From assembly GCA_023433835.1 (NCBI GenBank), contig JAEYTW010000428.1, positions 1 to 42,511 on the forward strand: a stretch of DNA of 42,511 nucleotides. Reading direction: 5' to 3'. Positions 1 through 7,190 of this stretch are shown here, piece after piece (position 1 is the first letter of the stretch; every line of letters begins with the position of its first letter). Position numbers and translations under genes: made by a program. The DNA is from Pseudomonadota bacterium (GTDB taxonomy: Bacteria; Pseudomonadota; Alphaproteobacteria; Ferrovibrionales; Ferrovibrionaceae). The notes beneath the pieces were generated by a model. The model had not been told where the DNA came from. It did no database searches and saw only the letters and a program-made list of their open reading frames with translations.

Positions 1-343
1 GCGCCAGGGCGAGCAGCGCCGCCTGGTTGTAGCACCGGCGCCAGAGGCGCCAGCGATGCAGCGGCACCGGCACGATCAGGTCGCAGTCGCCGGTCAGTTC
101 GGCGCCGGCGCGGGCCAGCCAGCGGCCGAAGGGGACCGAGCGTTCCGTCCGGTCGGCATGCTTGAACGACAGGATCAGGTCGCGGCTGTGCTCGTCATAG
201 ACGAACACGGCCCTTGCCCGTTCGAATGCGGGTGGTTTGGCGATGCAGGAAGGGCACAAGGTCCCCGCCCCCTCGTCGCGGCCGAACGGCAGCCCGCAGC
301 AGTTGCAGAACGGCGGGGCGATGAAGCGGATGCGGCCCCAGCA
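1..343 (-). pseudogene. comF: comF, 3' part (split by prophage; continues left of window)
   Basis: This is the C-terminal part of a ComF-family protein (phosphoribosyltransferase-like, linked to competence and DNA uptake). Reading leftwards from the prophage edge the frame gives CWGRIRFIAPPFCNCCG, then a second Cys pair (LCPSC), FVYDEHSRDLILSFKHAD and LIVPVPLHRWRLWRRCYNQA, all characteristic ComF blocks. It has no start of its own: upstream of the Cys block the frame runs into prophage DNA and reaches a TGA. The gene runs off the left edge, so the PRPP-binding end is not seen. The missing N-terminus lies at 39557-39695. The broken gene is probably non-functional in this lysogen. Confidence 0.93.
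340..343. repeat. Target-site duplication, left copy (AGCA)
   Basis: AGCA directly precedes the prophage left end and is repeated directly after the right end at 39557-39560. Mu itself makes 5-bp duplications. Extending either side by one base gives a mismatch (CAGCA/AAGCA or AGCAT/AGCAA), so only 4 bp are identical here. Confidence 0.8.
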
Positions 344-357
344 TGTGATGAGGCAGA

Positions 358-370
358 CGCTTTGTCACCA
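358..370 (+). promoter_or_regulatory. L1, transposase A end-binding site
   Basis: CGCTTTGTCACCA begins 14 bp inside the left terminus. It matches the other four end sites except for T instead of G at position 8. The right-end site R1 lies the same 14 bp from its terminus. This is inferred to be the core site where the A transposase assembles and cuts. Confidence 0.82.
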
Positions 371-463
371 CCGGCCCCGAACCGGGATACGGCGGCAATC
401 GCCGGGATTTCGTGGGATTTCAACGGTTTGATGATGGTTTGACCAGGCGGCCCGCGGACCAGG

Positions 464-476
464 CGCTTTGGCACCA
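464..476 (+). promoter_or_regulatory. L2, transposase A end-binding site
   Basis: CGCTTTGGCACCA, same orientation as L1 and 106 bp further in. In Mu, L2 lies about 105 bp from L1, so the spacing is nearly conserved although the motif differs. Confidence 0.82.
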
Positions 477-505
477 GTTTTGGCGGCTGAGCGGAATTTT
501 TCATC

Positions 506-518
506 CGCTTTGGCACCA
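506..518 (+). promoter_or_regulatory. L3, transposase A end-binding site
   Basis: CGCTTTGGCACCA, 42 bp from L2 and in the same orientation. The L2-L3 distance of about four helical turns resembles that in Mu. Confidence 0.82.
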
Positions 519-914
519 CGAGGCGAGCGCCCCCGTGCCCCTTGTAAGCGAAATTGCCGGGCGGTTAAACCACGTTGCACAACCAAACAGCTGTGCTAGG
601 AATCGCGTTGCCCTCAACAACCGGTCGAGGGGGAAGCGCCTGGCAGGGTTTCCGCCCCCGCTCGTCGCCTTTCACGGGGTTTCCGCCCCCGATCACCATA
701 CGTCGCGCGCCGATCTGGCGCCCCCTCCTCACCGCGGTGAGAGGGTTAGTGTATGTCATATGGGGCGGAAAAAAGTGTCTAAAAGAGTACCATTGTCTCA
801 GTCTACGTCACTGGTCCGCGATTTTCTGACTGTCGGGTTCAGCTTACCTGTCGCAATTACTGTACGTGATGAAAGGTCGGCGCAACAACGCGCGAACCAG
901 TCATCGAATACAAT
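519..914. other. Left-end non-coding region with a 15-bp direct repeat
   Basis: This stretch lies between the end sites and the 3' end of the repressor. It contains GGGTTTCCGCCCCCG twice (646-660 and 677-691), 31 bp apart. Short open frames cross it on both strands, for example 565-759 on the minus strand, but none has a convincing ribosome-binding site or a recognisable product. The part after about 740 is visibly richer in A and T than the rest of the prophage, like the adjoining repressor. No terminator with a T-tract is seen. Confidence 0.5.
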
Positions 915-1643
915 CTATTTGTTCCCTACCTTAGCCGCGCGTCCGGCGCCTGCGTCTGTCGACAAGTCTTGTGATTTGCCGGATTGCTTCGCAAACCAGA
1001 GGTTGTAGCTTTCTTCGTAAAGGCCACCACCGACTTGGGCAATCGCAGCGAGATTGATCTCTACCGTAGGCTCACCGCGTGCTGCGGCCAGTTCGTTCGC
1101 TCGAATAAGCAGCTTTTCCGCGCTCTCCAGGGCTTCCCGAAGCAGTTCGCGGTCAATCGACACTGGTCCAGCTACGGGAACGCTGCCAGCCTCCTCAACA
1201 CGCTGAGCGGCTTCCAAGCTGACCCCTTGGAACATGGCACGCAATTCGTTCTTTCGCCGCTCCGCTCCCCAAATAAATCTCTCATCAAGGCCGGAAATTT
1301 CTAGGAAAACCTTATAGGCAACGTCAGTCTTTCCGAATTTCCGCGTTTCGATAGCTCTTACGATGCGGTCGATCATGTCGCATTCAAGAATTACGTCAGT
1401 CTTATTCTGTGCGACGCCATTTGCTATCCAGTCGACAGAAGCTCCACTTTCCTTAGCTAAGTTATTTATGACTGCCATGCCCGGTGCGCTGCTGCGGTTC
1501 ATAATCCGCTGAAGCTGCGCGGTTGTGACCCCGGCCGCCTGGGCCGCGTCACCCCGTGAGCCAATCCGCCGACACACAACATCGATGCGGGGTCCCAGTT
1601 CATCGTCGAAACTGGGACGATCCATTTTTTCCACGTCAGACAT
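915..1643 (-). CDS. Prophage repressor, XRE-like HTH (Mu c-type position)
   Basis: A 242-residue protein, and the only early-region gene beside the left end transcribed leftwards, as is the Mu repressor c. Residues about 19-75 look like a helix-turn-helix: RIDVVCRRIGSRGDAAQAAG, then TTAQLQRIMNRSS and NLAKESGASVDWIANG, the typical tail of a Cro/CI domain. The C-terminal part (about 90-242) is helical and shows no S24/LexA-type Ser-Lys protease motif that I can see, so induction by RecA self-cleavage is not supported. The start at 1643 has little Shine-Dalgarno; an alternative ATG at 1622 follows GTGGAAAAA. Base use is more AT-rich than its neighbours. It probably represses the divergent early promoter and may regulate itself. 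Confidence 0.82.
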   Translation of the reverse strand: MSDVEKMDRPSFDDELGPRIDVVCRRIGSRGDAAQAAGVTTAQLQRIMNRSSAPGMAVINNLAKESGASVDWIANGVAQNKTDVILECDMIDRIVRAIETRKFGKTDVAYKVFLEISGLDERFIWGAERRKNELRAMFQGVSLEAAQRVEEAGSVPVAGPVSIDRELLREALESAEKLLIRANELAAARGEPTVEINLAAIAQVGGGLYEESYNLWFAKQSGKSQDLSTDAGAGRAAKVGNK

Positions 1644-1849
1644 TCTGGGATGCGGCTAAGCGACTGATTTTACGCGGCAATTTCCCGCATGCCGCATGCG
1701 TGTTCGAAAATAATCCGGGATGCCACATGGGAGATTGACGAATACCACATATATGTTTCATAGTCGGCCTCGGTAACTGTTGAACGACCAGACGAAACGA
1801 CGGTCGAACCTCGGCAAGGAGGGGCGACCGCCAGCACAGGAGACAGCGG
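1644..1849. promoter_or_regulatory. Divergent operator/early promoter region
   Basis: This 206-bp gap separates the repressor from the Ner-like gene. It carries near-identical decamers ATGCCGCATG (1689-1698) and ATGCCACATG (1720-1729), 31 bp or three helical turns apart, and a third partial copy, TACCACATAT (1743-1752), overlapping the palindrome ACATATATGT (1747-1756). A possible rightward early promoter is TTGACG (1735-1740) with CATAGT (1759-1764) 18 bp downstream. The decamers therefore surround the promoter, as expected for repressor or Ner operators. In Mu this region also acts as the transpositional enhancer. The assignment is inferred from position and pattern. Confidence 0.6.
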
Positions 1850-2146
1850 GTGGCGCGACAAGCTTGGACGCCCGAGACGATCCGCCAGGCAGTGTACGGC
1901 CAGGGGTTCACCCTGTCCGGCCTCGCCGTGGCGCACAGCCTCAATAAGAAGGCGTGCCTGCACGCGCTGAACCGCCGCCACATCCCGGGAGAAAAAGCGA
2001 TCGCCGATTGCCTCGGCGTTCCGCTGTTCGAGCTGTGGCCTGACCGATGGGCTCCCTCGGGTAGCCGCATCGATCACCGCGTCCTGCCCCCCAAAACTAC
2101 CCCCGTTTCGAAGACCTTCACACGTCAAAAGCGCGAGGCGGCCTGA
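1850..2146 (+). CDS. ner: Ner-like winged/HTH regulator (Nlp family)
   Basis: A 98-residue protein, first gene of the early operon and the usual place of ner. The GTG start at 1850 is preceded by AGGAGA (1838-1843). Residues about 6-67 match the Ner/Nlp (SfsB) DNA-binding domain: WTPETIRQAVYGQGFTLSGL, then HSLNKKACLHALNRRHIPGE, then a C-terminal block ending FELWPDRW, whose LWPxR sequence is a hallmark of the family. Residues 68-98 are a basic tail. In Mu, Ner binds between Pe and Pc and turns down both the early and repressor promoters; the same role is inferred here. Confidence 0.88.
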   Translation: MARQAWTPETIRQAVYGQGFTLSGLAVAHSLNKKACLHALNRRHIPGEKAIADCLGVPLFELWPDRWAPSGSRIDHRVLPPKTTPVSKTFTRQKREAA

Positions 2147-2148
2147 AC

Positions 2149-2568
2149 ATGGTCGACAACCGAAAGATGTCATTTGGTGCTCCCGGCCTGATCGCCGGCT
2201 ATGTCGCGATCGATCCGGAAACGGGGCGCTGGCGGTGCGACATCGACGACGGAATTCTGATCTCGGTCCGGGCTGACAACATCACAGACGCACTGTCACA
2301 AGCGGCCGTCGCGCATCAGATGATGACCCTGGTCCGGTTGTCGCGAAAAACGCGCGGCTATCTCCAGATCATCCACGACGGGCTGGCCGAACTGACCGAT
2401 GCGATCAGCACCGATGGCGCCTTGGTGGTCATCATTGCTGGGCTGGTGATCGACCGCGATACCACCATCGACAGCCTGCAGAACGTTGACAAGCTGGTGG
2501 AGCTGGGTTCGCAAAAGGGCGCAAGCCCGGAGATCTGGCCGGCATGGCCGGCGGGGCGCGCCATCTGA
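2149..2568 (+). CDS. Hypothetical early protein (139 aa)
   Basis: I do not recognise this 139-residue protein. It starts two bases after the ner stop, with GAGG (2135-2138) as possible ribosome-binding site. The N-terminal half (about 15-50) looks like beta strands (GYVAIDPETGRWRCDIDDG, ILISVRADN), and the middle (about 75-115) is a hydrophobic helix pair around ALVVIIAGLVIDRD. No cysteine clusters, nucleotide-binding motif or signal peptide are seen. Its place between ner and the pre-transposase DNA-binding gene suggests an early accessory function, but nothing in the sequence defines it. Confidence 0.68.
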   Translation: MVDNRKMSFGAPGLIAGYVAIDPETGRWRCDIDDGILISVRADNITDALSQAAVAHQMMTLVRLSRKTRGYLQIIHDGLAELTDAISTDGALVVIIAGLVIDRDTTIDSLQNVDKLVELGSQKGASPEIWPAWPAGRAI

Positions 2569-2570
2569 CC

Positions 2571-3035
2571 ATGGCGCGCGTCAGGGGGGATCAGACCACA
2601 CTCGAATTGCTGGCCTGGGAGCCGGCGCCGGTCGCCGTTACCTATGACGAGCCGGAGATCCGCGCGGCCAGCATCGCGGCCCGCTACTGCCGCGCCATGA
2701 AACTCGCCTTGGATCGGTGCGGCCGGAGCCGGGCGGATATCGCAGCGGCGATGAGCGAATACCTGGGCGAAGACGTCACCGAGAACATGCTGAACCGCTA
2801 CCTGTCCGAGGCGGCGGAGACCCACACGATCAACGTCATCCGCTTCGAGGCGCTGATCCATGCGACCGAGCAGTGGGAACTGCTCGCGGTGCAGCCAGAG
2901 CGGTTCGGCTATGCCGTCATCCCCGCCAAGTACCTGCATCTGATCGAGGCGATCCAGCTTGAGGAGAAGGCCGCCGAGATCGCCCGGCGTGCCGAGCTGG
3001 CGAAGCGCAAATTCCATGCCGGGGCGCGGTCTTGA
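2571..3035 (+). CDS. Putative DNA-binding early protein upstream of transposase
   Basis: The 154-residue version starts at the ATG at 2571, just after the preceding stop; an in-frame ATG at 2544 would add nine residues inside the previous gene. Residues about 35-95 resemble a helix-turn-helix: AARYCRAMKLALDRCGRSRA, DIAAAMSEYLGEDVTENMLN, RYLSEAAETHTI. The rest (FEALIHATEQWELLAVQPER onwards) is helical and ends in a charged AEIARRAELAKRK tail. Its last four bases overlap the TTG start of the transposase gene, so the two are probably translationally coupled. Genes of this type commonly precede A in transposable phages of Alphaproteobacteria; the role is unproven. Confidence 0.72.
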   Translation: MARVRGDQTTLELLAWEPAPVAVTYDEPEIRAASIAARYCRAMKLALDRCGRSRADIAAAMSEYLGEDVTENMLNRYLSEAAETHTINVIRFEALIHATEQWELLAVQPERFGYAVIPAKYLHLIEAIQLEEKAAEIARRAELAKRKFHAGARS

Positions 3036-5128
3036 AAGCCTGGATGACGGCAGCCGAAATTGCGGCGGCGGCCCTGCCCGAGGTGCCCGCCAGTAAGAGA
3101 AATGTCAACGCCATGGCGGGCCGCCAGGGCTGGCCCTGGCAGGACCGCAAGGGCCGTGGCGGCGGGCGGGAATACCCGCTCTCGGCCCTGCCCGACGCCG
3201 CCCAGCGCGAGCTGGCGCGCCGGGAGTTGGCACCCGCCCCGGCGCCGCCCGTGCCGTTCTCGGCCGCGCCGACGCCGGCGTTGCTGCACCGGCCGGCCGA
3301 GCTGGCGGACTGGCAGCGGAACTGCGCCGATGCCCGTGCAGCGCTGCTCGACGCCATCGAGCGCCTGGTTCCCCTGGCCGGGTCGCTGAACAAGGCGATC
3401 GATGAGTTTGTTTCAGCCGCCGCAGAAGGCCGTTTGAAGGCCCCTCTAGACGGCCTCGTCGTGGTCGCGAACAACCGCCGGGGCGAGGAACGCGGCCTGT
3501 CCGCCCGCACCCTGAAGCGCTGGCGCGCCGATCTGCGCGACGGCGGGTGGGATGCCCTGGTGCCGCGCGACACCGCCCGGCCCGTCGAGATCCCCGCTTG
3601 GGGCGAGATCCTGCTGAAACACTACCGGCGCCCGCAAAAGCCCAGCTTGGCCATGGCCATGGAGCGCATGGCGGAAGAACTGCCCGCGTCGCTGATGCCC
3701 AATTTCTCCAAGGCGCGCCGCTTCCTTGCGTCGCTGACGCCGCAGGTACGCGAACGCGGCCGGATGGGATCGAACGCGCGCCTTGCCCTGCGGGGGCACA
3801 AGCGCCGCGATTTCTCGATGCTCGATCCGATGGAGCTGGTACTGGCGGACGGGCACTCGATGAAAGGCGAGGTGCGCCATCCCGAGTTGCCCAGCGCCAT
3901 TGCGCCCGAGCTTTGCACGCTGATCGACGCCCGCACCCGCTACATCTTCGGCTGGTCGGCCGGCTTCTCCGAAAGCGGCGCCGTCGTAATGGATTGCCTG
4001 CGGCACGGCGTCTCGAACCTCGGCTTGTTCGACGTCCTCTACACGGATAATGGCTCCGGGTTCGTCAACAAGGTGATCAGCGATCAGCGCATCACCGGCC
4101 TGATCGCCCGCATGTTCGCCTCGCACAATCGCGCCATCGCCGGCCGGGCGCAGGCCCGCGGCGTCATCGAGCGCGTGCAGGGTTCGCTGTGGAAGCGGTC
4201 GGCCCGCAAGCTGCCGACCTATCGCGGCGAGGACATGGACGACGAGGCCCGCCGCAACGTGGTCAAGATGATCCGCGGCGACGTGCTGCACGGCACCGCG
4301 CGCGTGCTGATGCCCTGGGCCGCCTTCCTCGCCTGGTGCCAGGCAGAAGTCGACGCCTACAACGCCCGGCCCAACACAGCGCTCCCGAAGGTGCTGGACC
4401 CGGCGACGGGCCGGGAGCGTCACCAGTCGCCGGCCGAAGCCCTGCAGGGTTGCATGGACGCCGGCTGGCAGCCGGATCGCCCGTCCGACCTGGTTCTGAA
4501 CGACCTGTTCCGGCCGTACATGGAACGCACGACGTTCAGAGGCGAAGTCAAGCTCCCCTGGGGCCGCTACTACGATCGCGCGCTCGACGACTTCCACGGC
4601 CAGCGCGTGCGGGTCGGCTACGAAGTGCAGGACGGCAGCGTGGTCTATGTCCGCACCCACCAGGACGGCCGGCTGATCTGCATCGCCCGGCGCGATGCCA
4701 ACGTCATCCCCGGCCTGCCGCAGACCGCACGCGATCACAACAAGCTGCGGAGCGTCGAGCGCCGCGCCGCGCTGCAGCGCCAGCACCTCGAACTGGTTGA
4801 GGCCGAGCGCCCGGTCATGGCGATCGATGCCGAGGCGGTCGAAGTGTTCGGCACCGCGTTGCCGCCGCCCGACGAGCCTGCGGCCGAGCCGCAAGCGGAC
4901 ACGGTCGACGCCACCGGCCGCCCCCTGCGCTTCACCAGCCCGATCGAGTACGCGGCCTGGGCACTGCTCAACCCCGAACACCCTTCGATCGACGAAGCCG
5001 ACCGGGTCGAGCTGCGGGAGATCCTGACGAACTGGAATGACCGGCTGGTGCTGCACGGCATGGGCGTGCTCACCCAGGCAAACGAAAAGCGGCTGCTCGG
5101 TGTGGAAGACCAAGCAGCCGCCGGGTAA
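3032..5128 (+). CDS. A: Mu-type DDE transposase A
   Basis: A 698-residue DDE recombinase that would bind the L and R end sites and carry out integration and replicative transposition. The TTG start at 3032 overlaps the preceding stop (TTGA) and gives an N-terminus MKAWMTAAEIA...NAMAGRQGW resembling the MuA winged-helix domain. The catalytic triad is readable: D273 in LVLADGH, D339 in LYTDNGSGF and E380 in GVIERVQGSLWKR, close to Mu's D269, D336 and E392. A Mu-type beta-barrel domain follows (about 490-570), then a C-terminal tail for contact with the B ATPase and host ClpX. Length is near MuA (663). An ATG four codons later is an alternative start. No damage is seen. Confidence 0.97.
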   Translation: MKAWMTAAEIAAAALPEVPASKRNVNAMAGRQGWPWQDRKGRGGGREYPLSALPDAAQRELARRELAPAPAPPVPFSAAPTPALLHRPAELADWQRNCADARAALLDAIERLVPLAGSLNKAIDEFVSAAAEGRLKAPLDGLVVVANNRRGEERGLSARTLKRWRADLRDGGWDALVPRDTARPVEIPAWGEILLKHYRRPQKPSLAMAMERMAEELPASLMPNFSKARRFLASLTPQVRERGRMGSNARLALRGHKRRDFSMLDPMELVLADGHSMKGEVRHPELPSAIAPELCTLIDARTRYIFGWSAGFSESGAVVMDCLRHGVSNLGLFDVLYTDNGSGFVNKVISDQRITGLIARMFASHNRAIAGRAQARGVIERVQGSLWKRSARKLPTYRGEDMDDEARRNVVKMIRGDVLHGTARVLMPWAAFLAWCQAEVDAYNARPNTALPKVLDPATGRERHQSPAEALQGCMDAGWQPDRPSDLVLNDLFRPYMERTTFRGEVKLPWGRYYDRALDDFHGQRVRVGYEVQDGSVVYVRTHQDGRLICIARRDANVIPGLPQTARDHNKLRSVERRAALQRQHLELVEAERPVMAIDAEAVEVFGTALPPPDEPAAEPQADTVDATGRPLRFTSPIEYAAWALLNPEHPSIDEADRVELREILTNWNDRLVLHGMGVLTQANEKRLLGVEDQAAAG

Positions 5129-5152
5129 CGCGAAAAACAGTAGGAGACCACA

Positions 5153-5917
5153 GTGAACAAGAAATTCGTCCTGACGTCAAACGTTCGCCGCTTCGCCGAA
5201 GCGGCAGGGCAGTTTGACAAGCGGGCCGTGGGGGAAAAGTGCTTCGTCCTGGCCCTCGGAAATGCCGGCCTCGGCAAGACCCGAACCATCAACTGGTGGG
5301 GCGTCCAGAACGACGCCCTGGTGGTCAGGCTGAAACAGGGCTGCACCTCGAACTTCTTCCTGACCGAGCTGCTGAACGAGATGGGCATCGAACCCAAGCA
5401 CGGTCTCGCCAAGATGTTCGCCCAGGCCCTCGGCGCCCTGCGCGAGCATCGCCGCAAGATCGTGGTCGACGAGATCGAGAATTGCCTGGGTCGCGGCGCC
5501 GAGGTGCTGCAGACCCTGCGCGATCTGACCGACAGCCTGGAAATTCAGGTCGTGCTCGGCGGGCGGGATCACTGCAAGGCGGCTCTGCGCCGGCGGCCGG
5601 AGTTGTGGACGCGCATCGTGGCGCTGGCCGAGTTCAAGTCGGCCACGCTGGACGACGTAGCCGCGTGTTGCGAGCAGCTGTCCGAGGTGCCGATCGAACG
5701 CGACGCCGTCGCCGAGATCCATCGCCAGTCGGAAGGGTTCGTCCGCGAGGTGATCGAGGCGGTGGGCCGCGCCGAGAAGGTCGGCAAGATGAACAAGCGG
5801 CCGGTGACGCTGCAGGATCTGCGCGGCGTCGAGCTGGTCAACGGCTGGCAGATGTCAGGGGGGGCGAAGTCGACCGACCGCGCCCGCCAGCTCGACGGGA
5901 AGGCGAACCATGTCTAA
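5153..5917 (+). CDS. B: Transposition ATPase B (AAA+)
   Basis: A 254-residue AAA+ ATPase, the partner of transposase A, which binds target DNA, activates A and confers target immunity. The GTG start at 5153 follows TAGGAGACCACA. Walker A is GNAGLGKT (36-43) and Walker B is IVVDEIE (about 103-109). A sensor-like strand, QVVLGGRDH, follows near 145. It is shorter than MuB (312 residues): the ATPase core begins almost at once, so MuB's separate N-terminal HTH domain is missing. The C-terminal helices (about 190-240) could hold the A-interaction surface. It overlaps the next gene by 8 bp. Confidence 0.94.
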   Translation: MNKKFVLTSNVRRFAEAAGQFDKRAVGEKCFVLALGNAGLGKTRTINWWGVQNDALVVRLKQGCTSNFFLTELLNEMGIEPKHGLAKMFAQALGALREHRRKIVVDEIENCLGRGAEVLQTLRDLTDSLEIQVVLGGRDHCKAALRRRPELWTRIVALAEFKSATLDDVAACCEQLSEVPIERDAVAEIHRQSEGFVREVIEAVGRAEKVGKMNKRPVTLQDLRGVELVNGWQMSGGAKSTDRARQLDGKANHV

Positions 5918-6491
5918 GGCCTCCCCCCTCGGCCAGAACGGCATGCTCAAAGCCCTGGCGGTCGATCCCGGGTGCTGCCTCACCCTGGCGCAGGTCGTCG
6001 AGAAAACCGGCGTCGAGTATGACGCCGCCAGCCGGACGTTGGGGCGCCTGGTTAGCCGGGGCATGGCGGAGCGTGTGCGGCCCGGCTGTTTCCGCCTGAA
6101 CGAGGTGGGGCAGCTCGCCCTGACCAGCTCCGAGCGACCGATCAAGCGCGGCCCGAAGGGCAAGCATAGCGGGCCACGCCGGCCACCGAAGAACAGCTTT
6201 CTGGAACGCCTGTGGCGCGCCCTGCGGCGCGAGAAAAAGGGCACGCTCTCAAGTCTGATCCCCCTGGCCTTGCGCGACGAACGCAACCCCACCAGCGGCG
6301 CCCGGCGCTTCTTCCGACGCCTCGCCAGCGTGGGGGTGATCGTCGCGATTGCCCGCACGGGATCGGCCGGCGAGATCCGCTGGCTACTGGTGCGCGATCT
6401 CGGGCCGCTGGCACCGAACTGGAGCGATGCCCGAGGTGCGCTCTACGACCCGAACAGCAGCGCGTGGCTCGCGCCCGAGGCCGGCAAATGA
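5910..6491 (+). CDS. Early protein with winged-helix-like N-terminus
   Basis: A 193-residue basic protein. Residues about 10-65 read as a winged helix (MLKALAVDPGCCLTLAQVVE, YDAASRTLGRLVSRGMAERV, then a wing ending PGCFRLNEVG). An Arg/Lys-rich linker (about 72-90) follows. A second domain (about 105-175) has RDERNPTSGARRFFRRLASV, suggestive of another DNA-contacting helix pair. It overlaps the B stop by 8 bp and ends in ATGA shared with the next start. Proteins of this shape commonly follow B in transposable phages. A regulatory or transposition-accessory role is inferred and no specific function is claimed. Confidence 0.75.
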   Translation: MSKASPLGQNGMLKALAVDPGCCLTLAQVVEKTGVEYDAASRTLGRLVSRGMAERVRPGCFRLNEVGQLALTSSERPIKRGPKGKHSGPRRPPKNSFLERLWRALRREKKGTLSSLIPLALRDERNPTSGARRFFRRLASVGVIVAIARTGSAGEIRWLLVRDLGPLAPNWSDARGALYDPNSSAWLAPEAGK

Positions 6492-6832
6492 CCGCCGCGA
6501 CCCAAGAGGCGCCTTGGCTCGTCGCCCTGCGCGAATTGGCGGCGCAGACCAGCCAGGCACAAGCGGCGAAGCTGATCCGCTATTCCGGCCCGGTAGTCAA
6601 CGCGGTGCTGCGCGGCACCTATGGCGCGGATACCGCGGCGGTTCAAAAGGCGGTCGAAGCCTACTTCGCTAGCTCGAACGTGGAATGCCCATACCACGGC
6701 TTCGAGATCAGCCGCGTGAAGTGCCTGCACTCGCAGCGCAAGAAGCCCAGCGGCGCCAGCCCGATGGGGCTGCAGCTCCATGCCGCCTGCCGCAATGGAT
6801 GCCCGCATTTCCAAGGGGGGAAGGATGCCTAA
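6488..6832 (+). CDS. Early protein with HTH-like N-terminus and Cys-rich C-terminus
   Basis: A 114-residue protein starting at the ATG that overlaps the preceding stop (ATGA, 6488-6491). Residues about 10-55 look like an XRE-type helix-turn-helix: LRELAAQTSQAQAAKLIRYS, then GPVVNAVLRGTYG and a C-terminal helix VQKAVEAYF. The C-terminal part has four cysteines with histidines (VECPYHGF, RVKCLHSQ, AACRNGCPHF), which suggests a metal-binding module. This combined architecture is seen in early regions of transposable phages. Its partner and target are unknown. Confidence 0.75.
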   Translation: MTAATQEAPWLVALRELAAQTSQAQAAKLIRYSGPVVNAVLRGTYGADTAAVQKAVEAYFASSNVECPYHGFEISRVKCLHSQRKKPSGASPMGLQLHAACRNGCPHFQGGKDA

Positions 6833-7190
6833 CGTCGAAAGCGCGCGCTGCCGCGCCGTGTGGATGGCCGAACAGTTCAAGATGCTGACGGTGTGGGCCT
6901 ACCGGCAACAGGCCCCGATCCAGCAAGCCGCCGTCGCCCGCGTGCTCACGGCCATCGCCTTCGATTTGGCCCGTGCCCCTGACGGGAACCACGGGGACAG
7001 GTCGCTGGAAGCGTCATTGGTCGGCCTCACCACCGTGTTCCTTGCCCACGCCGCGCGGGAAGACTGGCGCCCTTGCAGTATCGCCGAGCTGACCGAATAC
7101 CGGCTGGCGATCCTCGATCAGGTGCTCGTCGCCCGCGTGATCGGCGCCCGCCTGTCGGGCACCGCGTTGACCGCGGGAGGTGCGGCATGA
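6825..7190 (+). CDS. Hypothetical early protein (121 aa)
   Basis: A 121-residue, mostly alpha-helical protein that I do not recognise. The ATG at 6825 is preceded by GGGGGGAAGG and overlaps the end of the previous gene by 8 bp. It has an aromatic N-terminal helix (RAVWMAEQFKMLTVWAYRQQ), a middle helix (QQAAVARVLTAIAFDLARAP) and a C-terminal helix (ILDQVLVARVIGARLSG). No metal-binding, catalytic or membrane signature is apparent. It ends in the ATGA that starts the next gene, so it belongs to the same tightly coupled early operon. Confidence 0.68.
   Translation: MPNVESARCRAVWMAEQFKMLTVWAYRQQAPIQQAAVARVLTAIAFDLARAPDGNHGDRSLEASLVGLTTVFLAHAAREDWRPCSIAELTEYRLAILDQVLVARVIGARLSGTALTAGGAA

Noticed and set aside
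565..829. Short open frames on both strands between the left end sites and the repressor
   Set aside because: No convincing ribosome-binding site and no family; the peptide mainly reflects the GGGTTTCCGCCCCCG direct repeat.
3446..5113. 555-codon open frame on the minus strand
   Set aside because: Antisense shadow of the transposase gene, whose DDE motifs prove the plus strand is coding.
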